5,176 nucleotides of DNA from Geodermatophilaceae bacterium (GTDB lineage Bacteria; Actinomycetota; Actinomycetes; Mycobacteriales; Geodermatophilaceae): positions 1-5,176 of the forward strand of contig JACCUF010000166.1 in NCBI GenBank assembly GCA_013811975.1, written 5' to 3'. A program made the position numbers and the translations under genes. The notes beneath the pieces are model-generated. The model was not told where the DNA came from, did not search any database, and saw only the letters and a program-made list of their open reading frames with translations. This document shows, piece by piece, positions 1 to 4,595 of the stretch (positions within the stretch are counted from its first letter, which is position 1; each line of letters opens with the position of its first letter).

Positions 1-1490
1 CCGCCACTGGCCGCGTAGACCAGCCGCGGTTCGTCGGTCTCCACCCCCCAGGTCCCGACCTGCGACTCCTCGGCCGCGAACGGCCAGGACAGGTCGCCAT
101 GGAAGATGTTGCCGCCCGGCATGGCCAGGGCCGCCTCGACATCCAGGGGCGAGGCCGCGTGCAGGCACAGTTCGCCGGCCGCGTCCCGGGCCAGGCAGTC
201 CGCCAACGGCTCGGCGAGGATGCTGTCCAGCCCCTCGACGGCCAGCCGGGTGGCCTCGGCCCGTACGCCGTCGTTGTCCTGATCGAAGAGCGCCGTCGGC
301 GTATGCAGGCCGAACAGGGTCAGGGTCTGGTATCCGGCCGCGTGCTCGGAGTGGCCGAGGATCGTCGGGTCGGCCAGCGAATGGCAGTAGACCTCGAACG
401 GCAGCGGGTCCGGCAGCCGGCCGGACGAGGCGGCGGCGTAGGCCGCATCGAGTTGGCTGGCGGACTGGTTGACGTGCAGTGTGCCGGCGAAGGCGAGTGC
501 GGGGTCCATCCCGGAACGCAGTTCTGGCAACCGGGTGAGCACCATGTTGATCTTCAACTGAGCACCGACCGGGCGGCCTCCGGGCGTACGGCCGCGCAAC
601 GCGTCCATCACCTGCGGCGCGACGCCGGACACGACCGCGCCGGCCGAGATCAGCTGCGCCGTACCGGACTCGTCGATCCACCTGACCTGCGCACCGTCGC
701 CGTCCACGCCGACCGAGGTGACGTTCGCGCCGACGGTCAACTCGGCACCGAATCGCCGGGCTGCCTCGGCCATCGATGCCGACACCGCGCCCATCCCGCC
801 GATCGGCACCCGCCACAGACCGGAACCGTTGCCGATCAGGTGGTAGAGGAAGCACCGCGCAGCCAAGCCGTCGGTGGCGTGCAGGTCGGCGAAGGTCCCG
901 ATCAGGCCGTCGGTCAGCGCGACCCCGCGTACCTGGTCGTTGGCCAGTGACCGGCCCACGAAGTCGGCGAGGGGAAGCTCGCGCAGATCGGTGAGCAGGT
1001 CGGGGTCACGCAGTCGGGACTCGATCTCCGTCAGGGTGCCCAGCGGTTCGAGCAGGGTCGGGGCCAGGTCCTGGGCGAGGGTCTCGATCCGGGCGTAGAA
1101 GGCCTGCCAGGCGTCGTAGTCGGCGTCGGTGCCAGTGAGTGCGAGGAAGGATGCGCGGGTGAGGTCGCCGGCCGGTCGTTCGACGAGCAAGCCGACATCG
1201 TTACCCGACCGGCGCAGCGGTGTGTACGACGCGATCGTTCGGTCAGCCAGGGCGATCGTAAGGCCGAGGTCGGCGATGATCTGATCGGGCAGCAAGCTGA
1301 CGAGGTAGGAGAACTTGGACAGCCGCACGTCCAGGCCGGGAAAGACCGCTTCACTGACGGCGGCCCCGCCGACGTACCCCAGGCGTTCGAGCACCCGGAC
1401 AGACTTGCCGGCCTTGGCCAGGTACGCCGCAGCAACGAGACCGTTGTGGCCGCCGCCGACCACGACGACGTCGTACCTGGTCGTGTCCAT
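1..1490 (-). CDS. NAD(P)/FAD-dependent oxidoreductase, phytoene desaturase/PYROXD2-like (3' end outside window)
   Basis: The minus frame is open from an ATG at 1488-1490 to the window edge, giving 496 residues; I translated it in full and found no stop. The N-terminus is a Rossmann dinucleotide-binding fold: DVVVVGGGHNG at residues 7-17 gives the GxGxxG signature (G12, G14, G17), and a strand ending in the acidic residue E35 fits FAD ribose binding. YVGGAA follows at 39-44. Near the visible C-terminus, MPGGNIFHGDLSWPF (457-471) is a motif I associate with PYROXD2-type relatives of carotenoid desaturases. Such proteins are usually about 520-530 residues, so roughly 30 are missing, including the usual Gly-rich C-terminal FAD-contacting stretch. 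No signal peptide is visible, so it is probably cytoplasmic. The substrate cannot be deduced. No carotenoid genes are nearby, so pigment synthesis is not supported. It is transcribed divergently from the MmcQ/YjbR-family gene. Confidence 0.9.
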   Translation of the reverse strand, partial: MDTTRYDVVVVGGGHNGLVAAAYLAKAGKSVRVLERLGYVGGAAVSEAVFPGLDVRLSKFSYLVSLLPDQIIADLGLTIALADRTIASYTPLRRSGNDVGLLVERPAGDLTRASFLALTGTDADYDAWQAFYARIETLAQDLAPTLLEPLGTLTEIESRLRDPDLLTDLRELPLADFVGRSLANDQVRGVALTDGLIGTFADLHATDGLAARCFLYHLIGNGSGLWRVPIGGMGAVSASMAEAARRFGAELTVGANVTSVGVDGDGAQVRWIDESGTAQLISAGAVVSGVAPQVMDALRGRTPGGRPVGAQLKINMVLTRLPELRSGMDPALAFAGTLHVNQSASQLDAAYAAASSGRLPDPLPFEVYCHSLADPTILGHSEHAAGYQTLTLFGLHTPTALFDQDNDGVRAEATRLAVEGLDSILAEPLADCLARDAAGELCLHAASPLDVEAALAMPGGNIFHGDLSWPFAAEESQVGTWGVETDEPRLVYAASG

Positions 1491-1495
1491 GCTGA

Positions 1496-1502
1496 CCTCT
1501 CC
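1496..1502 (-). promoter_or_regulatory. Ribosome binding site of the flavoprotein gene
   Basis: On the minus strand GGAGAGG lies 5 nt before the ATG at 1488-1490. This is a good Shine-Dalgarno match and fixes the start of the oxidoreductase. It also implies that this gene has a 5' leader, unlike the divergent gene opposite it. Confidence 0.7.
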
Positions 1503-1546
1503 GCCGGATCGTCCGTACCGCCCGAATTGCAACGGAGTGAAGGCGC

Positions 1547-1573
1547 CCCTGAGTCGAACCTATCGAGTCAGGG
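1547..1573. promoter_or_regulatory. Operator-like inverted repeat in the divergent intergenic region
   Basis: Arms CCCTGAGTCGA (1547-1557) and TCGAGTCAGGG (1563-1573) are inverted copies matching at 10 of 11 positions, separated by ACCTA. The only mismatch is G1553 against G1567. The element lies between two divergent genes. It covers the expected -35 zone of the plus-strand leaderless promoter. Its centre contains TAGGTT on the minus strand, a TANNNT-type -10 candidate for the flavoprotein gene that would give a leader of about 60 nt. The layout fits a dimeric regulator binding site; which regulator is unknown. Confidence 0.45.
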
Positions 1574-1587
1574 TCACCATCAGTCGG

Positions 1588-1593
1588 TACGGT
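1588..1593 (+). promoter_or_regulatory. -10 box of a probable leaderless promoter for the MmcQ/YjbR-family gene
   Basis: TACGGT matches the actinobacterial TANNNT -10 pattern and ends 7 nt before the GTG at 1601, so transcription would begin at or next to the start codon. No Shine-Dalgarno sequence precedes the GTG, which agrees with a leaderless mRNA. The -35 region (about 1564-1570) is a poor match to TTGACA and falls inside the inverted repeat. Confidence 0.45.
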
Positions 1594-1600
1594 TCGCCAC

Positions 1601-2005
1601 GTGAGTGCGGCGGGTACGCGGAAGCAAGCGGCAAAGGCGCGCAAGACGGCCATCGAGTTGGCGCTGACCTTCCCCGAGGCGTGGCAGGACGAGCCGTGGG
1701 AAGGCGACGTCGTCATCAAGGTCCGGAAGAAGATCTTCCTCTTCGCCGGTGCTGATCCCGGCGACGAGCGCTGGCCAGTGGGGATCGGTCTCAAGCTGCC
1801 GGTCTCCAAGGATGAGGCGCTGGCCCTGCCTGGAGTCGAGCCGAGCGGGTACGGCCTCGGCAAGTGGGGCTGGGTCAACATCCCCCTCGATCAGGGTCCC
1901 GTCGATCCCGAATTGATCCGCGACTGGATCGAGGAGAGCTTTCGAGCCATCGCGCCCAAGACGTTGGCTGCCCGCCTGGACGCGGACGCAGCACCGGCCG
2001 ACTAG
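1601..2005 (+). CDS. MmcQ/YjbR family protein (putative DNA-binding fold)
   Basis: 134 residues, the usual size for the MmcQ/YjbR (DUF419) family. Recognisable parts are a basic helical N-terminus (to about residue 18), LALTFPEAWQDEPWEGDVVIKVRKKIFLF (20-48), a strand-rich GIGLKLP (61-67), the conserved GYGLGKWGWVNI block (83-94), and a C-terminal helix LIRDWIEESFRAIAPK (105-120). Family members have a CyaY-like alpha/beta fold and are annotated as possible DNA-binding proteins, but no molecular function is firmly established; the family assignment here is by sequence pattern. The GTG start is chosen because it lies just downstream of a leaderless -10 box and gives the expected N-terminus. It is divergent from the flavoprotein gene and may share control through the dyad between them. 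Autoregulation by this protein is only a guess. Confidence 0.88.
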   Translation: MSAAGTRKQAAKARKTAIELALTFPEAWQDEPWEGDVVIKVRKKIFLFAGADPGDERWPVGIGLKLPVSKDEALALPGVEPSGYGLGKWGWVNIPLDQGPVDPELIRDWIEESFRAIAPKTLAARLDADAAPAD

Positions 2006-2009
2006 TTCA

Positions 2010-2026
2010 CGCCGTCGCGACCGGCG
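2010..2026 (+). terminator. Short hairpin just after the MmcQ/YjbR-family gene
   Basis: CGCCG (2010-2014) pairs with CGGCG (2022-2026) around a 7-nt loop, beginning 5 nt after the TAG stop. There is no U-tract. A U-less hairpin terminator is possible in high-GC bacteria, but a 5-bp GC stem also arises easily by chance. Confidence 0.25.
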
Positions 2027-2054
2027 GCCACTCATGGGGAGGCTGGACGGCTTC

Positions 2055-2075
2055 GCGTTGCGCGTAGCGCCACGC
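2055..2075 (+). terminator. Strong hairpin in the 2006-2159 intergenic gap
   Basis: GCGTTGCGC (2055-2063) and GCGCCACGC (2067-2075) form a stem of 9 positions with 8 pairs and one T/C mismatch, closed by a GTA loop. It is the most stable-looking fold in the gap between the MmcQ/YjbR-family gene and the hydrolase. It may end transcription of the upstream gene; it lacks a U-tract, so another RNA or DNA role cannot be excluded. Confidence 0.35.
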
Positions 2076-2146
2076 CGGCACACCGGTCCCGATGCCCGGT
2101 TTCCGGTCCGCTCAACGCCCATGTGCGCGGTCAAGATCAGCTGGCC

Positions 2147-2152
2147 TAACGT
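2147..2152 (+). promoter_or_regulatory. -10 box of a probable leaderless promoter for the alpha/beta hydrolase
   Basis: TAACGT fits TANNNT and ends 7 nt before the ATG at 2160, the same spacing as at the MmcQ/YjbR-family gene. No ribosome binding site precedes the ATG, and no convincing -35 element is visible at 2123-2130. Transcription starting on the A of the ATG is inferred. Confidence 0.45.
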
Positions 2153-2159
2153 GTGCGGC

Positions 2160-2951
2160 ATGGCCACTCCGCCGATGTTCACCCTGACCCGCGGCAGCGG
2201 CGTACCGCTGCTTCTCATCCACGGAATGGGGTCGTCCTCGGCCACCTGGGCGCCGGTTCTCGATGCGCTCTCCGCCCGGCGCAGTGTCATCGCGCTTGAT
2301 CTGCCGGGCTTCGGCAAGAGCGCGCCGCTGGACGGCCCGGTCACGATCGCGACGCTCAGCGATGCGGTGCAGTCATTCATCGACAGCGAAGGACTGGCCG
2401 GGGTCGACATCGTCGGCTCATCGATGGGTGCCCGGATGGCGCTCGAACTCGCCCGCCGGGGAATCGGTGGGAACGTCGTCGCCCTGGACCCCGGCGGCTT
2501 CTGGACCCCTCGCCAGCGACGGATCTTCGAAGTGACCATCGGAGCATCGATGAAGCTGACCCGACGGCTGCAGCGAGCCCTGCCGGCACTGACCGGCAAC
2601 CCGGTTGGCCGGACCGTGCTGCTGGGTCAGTTCAGTGCCCATCCGTGGTCCCTGCCGGCGCCGCTCGTACTCGCCGAGCTACGTGCCTTCGCGGCTGCGA
2701 CGAGCGTCGATGAGGCGTTCGACGCGCTTGCGCACGGTCCCGACCAGGAGGGCGCGCCGGCCGGGAGCACGCCCGGCGAGATCGTGATCGGCTGGGGGCG
2801 GCAGGACAAGATCACCTTTCCAAGCCAGGCCGCCGCGGCGATTGAGCGCTTCCCGGATGCGTCCCTGCATTGGTTCGACAAGTGCGGTCACTTCCCGCAC
2901 TGGGACCAGCCCGAGCAGGCAGCTGACCTGATCCTGGCCAGCACCGGCTGA
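2160..2951 (+). CDS. Alpha/beta fold hydrolase
   Basis: 263 residues, a normal length for a single-domain alpha/beta hydrolase. The catalytic elements are all present: oxyanion loop HGMG (21-24), DLPGFGKS (47-54), nucleophile elbow G-S-S-M-G (86-90) with Ser88, acid Asp216 in GWGRQDKI, and His244 in KCGHFPHW. The region 116-205 between the elbow and the acid would be the cap domain that sets substrate choice; it contains basic helices around 118-140. No signal peptide or membrane segment is seen, so it is likely cytoplasmic. The substrate (ester, epoxide, C-C bond or other) cannot be told from sequence. The ATG at 2160 is preferred over in-frame upstream ATGs at 2121 and 2034 because homology-like sequence starts here and a -10 box sits 7 nt upstream. 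It is convergent with the FKBP gene. Confidence 0.92.
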   Translation: MATPPMFTLTRGSGVPLLLIHGMGSSSATWAPVLDALSARRSVIALDLPGFGKSAPLDGPVTIATLSDAVQSFIDSEGLAGVDIVGSSMGARMALELARRGIGGNVVALDPGGFWTPRQRRIFEVTIGASMKLTRRLQRALPALTGNPVGRTVLLGQFSAHPWSLPAPLVLAELRAFAAATSVDEAFDALAHGPDQEGAPAGSTPGEIVIGWGRQDKITFPSQAAAAIERFPDASLHWFDKCGHFPHWDQPEQAADLILASTG

Positions 2952-2985
2952 GAGCTACGCGCTCTCGGTGTCGGTCAGCGCCGAC
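2947..2985. terminator. Tandem hairpins between convergent genes (candidate bidirectional terminator)
   Basis: The first hairpin pairs GAGAGC (2950-2955) with GCTCTC (2961-2966) around TACGC, extendable by one C-G and two G-U pairs into the hydrolase stop codon. The second pairs GTCGG (2970-2974) with CCGAC (2981-2985) around TCAGCG. They fill the whole 34-bp gap between the hydrolase stop (2951) and the FKBP stop (2986), where a terminator serving both strands is expected. Neither has a clear U-tract. Confidence 0.45.
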
Positions 2986-3363
2986 TCAGCGGACGTCGAC
3001 GAGGTCCACCACGAAGACGAGCGTCTCGCCGGGCTTGATCACCTTTCCGGAGCCGCGATCCCCGTACGCCATGTGCGGCGGGATCGTGAGCCGGCGGCGG
3101 CCGCCGACCTTCATGCCGACGATGCCGTCGTCCCAGCCCTTGATGACGCGGCCGACGCCGAGCTGGAAGGTGAGCGGCTGCCCGCGGTTCCAGGAGGCGT
3201 CGAACTCTTCGCCGCCGGAGTGGGTGACCCCGACGTAGTGAGCCATGATGTGCGACCCGCTGACTGCCTTATCGCCGTCGCCGACCACCAGGTCCTGGAT
3301 CTGCAGATCGGTCGGTGGCGGGCCCTCGGGCGGATCGACGTCGGGGCGGGTCGGCTCGGTCAC
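2986..3363 (-). CDS. FKBP-type peptidyl-prolyl cis-trans isomerase
   Basis: 125 residues from a GTG at 3361-3363. A Pro-rich N-terminus (1-18) resembles the start of many actinobacterial stand-alone FKBPs and is followed by one complete FKBP domain (about 19-125). Residues equivalent to the FKBP12 active site are all visible: Tyr43, Phe54-Asp55, Phe66, Val73-Ile74, Trp77, Tyr100, Ile109 and Phe117. It should therefore be an active, FK506-sensitive type of prolyl isomerase acting in protein folding. With no signal peptide or lipobox it is cytoplasmic. The frame continues upstream to an ATG at 3439-3441 and a GTG at 3409-3411. The GTG at 3361-3363 is preferred because the extra residues do not look like FKBP sequence and a weak GAGAG lies 6 nt before it. 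It is divergent from the YdeI-like gene, 122 bp away. Confidence 0.93.
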   Translation of the reverse strand: MTEPTRPDVDPPEGPPPTDLQIQDLVVGDGDKAVSGSHIMAHYVGVTHSGGEEFDASWNRGQPLTFQLGVGRVIKGWDDGIVGMKVGGRRRLTIPPHMAYGDRGSGKVIKPGETLVFVVDLVDVR

Positions 3364-3447
3364 AGGTGGCTCTCGCAATCGTGGGTGTCGGAACGGAACG
3401 GGTGGGTTCACCGAGCATTGTGCCGGGCCGTGCGCGATCATGGCGCG

Positions 3448-3489
3448 GTGACCACGACAGGCCGCGCTGGGGCGGTGCGGGCGCCATGA
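3448..3489 (+). other. Possible 13-codon leader ORF coupled to the YdeI-like gene
   Basis: A GTG at 3448 opens a frame of 13 sense codons ending at TGA 3487-3489. That stop overlaps the ATG (3486-3488) of the next gene as ATGA, the classic arrangement for translational coupling. GATCAT (3436-3441), with A and T at the TANNNT positions, lies 6 nt before the GTG and could drive a leaderless transcript. The downstream ATG has no ribosome binding site, which coupling would explain. The peptide has no recognisable content, and such short ORFs are common by chance. Confidence 0.2.
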
Positions 3490-4079
3490 TCGCCAAGAAA
3501 CCAGCCGCCGACAAAGTGGAGCCGCCGACGCTCGCCTTCGCGACCCCAGCTGAGTTCGAAGCCTGGGTCGCCGAGCACCGCGCCGATCCGGTCGGGCTCT
3601 GGCTGCGGATCGCCAAGAAGGGCTCCGGCATCGAATCGGTCAGCTACGACGAGGCGCTCAAGATCGCTCTTTGCTACGGCTGGATCGACGGTCAGAAGGG
3701 CAAGGGAGACGAGTCGACCTGGCGGCAGCGCTTCTGCCCGCGCCGGCCGCGCAGCGTGTGGTCCAAGCGCAACGTCGGGTACGTCGCAGAACTCACCGAA
3801 GCCGGCATGATGGCGCCCGAGGGACTCGCCGAGGTGGATCGGGCCAAGGCCGACGGGCGATGGGCCAGGGCGTACGAAGGCTCGGCGACGATCGGCGTGC
3901 CCGATGACCTCCGCCGCGCCATGGATGCCGTACCCGAGGCCGCTCGGACCTTCGACGGGCTGAACTCGACGAACCGGTACGCCATCCTCTACCGCGTACA
4001 GGACGCCAAGCGGGACGAGACTCGAGCCCGGCGGATCGCGAAGTTCGTGGAGATGCTCGCCGAGGGCCGTACGCCCTAG
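3486..4079 (+). CDS. YdeI/OmpD-associated family protein
   Basis: 197 residues. The pattern matches the YdeI/OmpD-associated ('bacteriocin-protection') family: PAEFEAWVAEHRADPVGLWLRIAKK (21-45), SYDEALKIALCYGWIDGQ (53-70), and RFCPRRPRSVWSKRNV (82-97). The C-terminal part (about 125-197) has a Lys/Arg-rich helix ending RRIAKFVEMLAEG. E. coli YdeI was linked to antimicrobial-peptide resistance and to OmpD-type porins, but an actinobacterium has no such porin, so the name is only a family label and the function here is unknown. No signal peptide or membrane segment is present, so it is likely cytoplasmic. ATG 3486 is preferred over in-frame upstream GTGs because the family sequence starts soon after it; no Shine-Dalgarno is seen. 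Confidence 0.88.
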   Translation: MIAKKPAADKVEPPTLAFATPAEFEAWVAEHRADPVGLWLRIAKKGSGIESVSYDEALKIALCYGWIDGQKGKGDESTWRQRFCPRRPRSVWSKRNVGYVAELTEAGMMAPEGLAEVDRAKADGRWARAYEGSATIGVPDDLRRAMDAVPEAARTFDGLNSTNRYAILYRVQDAKRDETRARRIAKFVEMLAEGRTP

Positions 4080-4090
4080 CCGTCCGAAGG

Positions 4091-4112
4091 GTTCCGAGCC
4101 ACAAGCTGGAAC
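4091..4112 (+). terminator. Bulged hairpin after the YdeI-like gene
   Basis: GTTCC (4091-4095) pairs with GGAAC (4108-4112), and AGC (4097-4099) with GCT (4105-4107), leaving one bulged G at 4096 and loop CACAA. This 8-bp stem starts 11 nt after the TAG stop, a suitable place for a terminator, but it has no U-tract. Its 3' arm is also the -35-like element of the next entry, so one of the two readings may be coincidental. Confidence 0.35.
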
Positions 4113-4133
4113 GCTCGCGCACCAGCCGACGTC
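4108..4133 (+). promoter_or_regulatory. Possible ECF-sigma-type promoter for the lipoprotein gene
   Basis: GGAAC (4108-4112) is followed after 17 nt by CGTC (4130-4133), the GGAAC / CGTC-like arrangement typical of many extracytoplasmic-function sigma factors. Transcription would begin near 4140, giving a leader of about 50 nt that contains the ribosome binding site. A lipoprotein is a plausible target of an envelope-stress sigma factor. The evidence is two short motifs with correct spacing, and GGAAC is also half of a hairpin. Confidence 0.3.
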
Positions 4134-4181
4134 CTATCGCCGGTGAGCGGCAGTCGATCGCCGAACTGACTCAGAGGCAGA

Positions 4182-4186
4182 GGGAG
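4182..4186 (+). promoter_or_regulatory. Ribosome binding site of the lipoprotein gene
   Basis: GGGAG (part of AGGGAG) lies 5 nt before the ATG at 4192 and supports that start over the nearby in-frame GTG at 4201. Confidence 0.6.
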
Positions 4187-4191
4187 AACTC

Positions 4192-4571
4192 ATGACCACC
4201 GTGAGCAACCGGGACTGCGCGGTACCGATCACCAGACAGGCCAGCGCCCAGCGCCGACGTTCGCGCCGGGCCGGGGTCGCCGCATTCTCGCTGGGAGCCG
4301 GGCTGCTGCTCAGCGCGTGCACGACATCGTCCTACAACTGCACCAACTCGGTCTGCGACGTCTCGCTCCGGGGGAACGGCTCCTCAACCGATTCGGCCAG
4401 GACGGTGGTGACACTGTCCAACTGGTGTCGAGCGCGGCCGGCGTAGCCACCATCGCCTACGACGGCCAACAGGGGTCCTGCTCCTCCGGGGAGACGATCG
4501 AACTCGGGTCGGCCTCCGTCGAGTGCACCGAGGTCGGCGACGGCAGCGCGGACTTGATCATCATCAGATGA
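4192..4571 (+). pseudogene. Small secreted lipoprotein, frameshifted near 4392
   Basis: The first frame (4192-4446) encodes a basic n-region (RRRSRR, 21-26), a hydrophobic core (27-40) and a lipobox L-S-A-C with Cys43 as the lipidation site, then a short mature part with Cys at YNC and VCD. After about codon 67 it turns Arg/Trp-rich and stops at TAG 4444-4446. From 4392 the frame one base back is open to TGA 4569-4571 and reads like the rest of the same protein: TVQLVSSAAGVATIAYDG, then GSCSSGETIEL and VECTEV. I count 51 of its 59 codons with G or C in third position. Joining GAT (4390-4392) to TTC (4392-4394) gives a 126-residue lipoprotein with four mature cysteines besides the lipid Cys, suiting two disulfides, and a beta-rich domain. 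The family is not named with certainty. A one-base loss (mutation or sequencing error) is most likely. Confidence 0.65.
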
Positions 4572-4595
4572 CAGCCGAGAGGTCATGACTGGCTG
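4572..4595. repeat. Inverted repeat at the convergent lipoprotein/adenylate kinase junction
   Basis: CAGCC (4572-4576) and GGCTG (4591-4595) are inverted copies flanking a loop with the 8-bp palindrome GTCATGAC (4582-4589). It lies at the meeting point of two convergent genes and overlaps the kinase stop codon, so it could contribute to termination. The stem is short and the loop long, so support is weak. Confidence 0.2.

Noticed and set aside
99..950. 283-codon plus-strand open frame
   Set aside because: It is antisense to the flavoprotein. The minus frame carries an FAD-binding motif and a family C-terminal motif, while this frame gives low-complexity Arg/Gly/Gln-rich sequence typical of high-GC shadow frames.
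1..1490. Carotenoid biosynthesis gene (crtI)
   Set aside because: The fold is shared, but the C-terminal motif resembles PYROXD2-like proteins and no other carotenoid gene is in the window.
1580..2599. 339-codon minus-strand open frame
   Set aside because: It runs antisense across two recognisable genes (MmcQ/YjbR family and alpha/beta hydrolase) and shows no protein-family features.
2968..3489. 173-codon plus-strand open frame
   Set aside because: It is antisense to the FKBP gene, whose active-site residues are complete. Only its last 14 codons, beyond the FKBP gene, were considered, as a possible leader ORF.
4192..4320. Twin-arginine (Tat) signal peptide
   Set aside because: SRR occurs at residues 24-26, but the hydrophobic consensus positions after RRx are not met and a normal lipobox follows, so Sec-type lipoprotein export is more likely.
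4384..4400. Programmed -1 frameshifting in the lipoprotein gene
   Set aside because: No X-XXY-YYZ slippery heptamer is present around the frame switch and no obvious stimulatory structure was seen; mutation or sequencing error is simpler.
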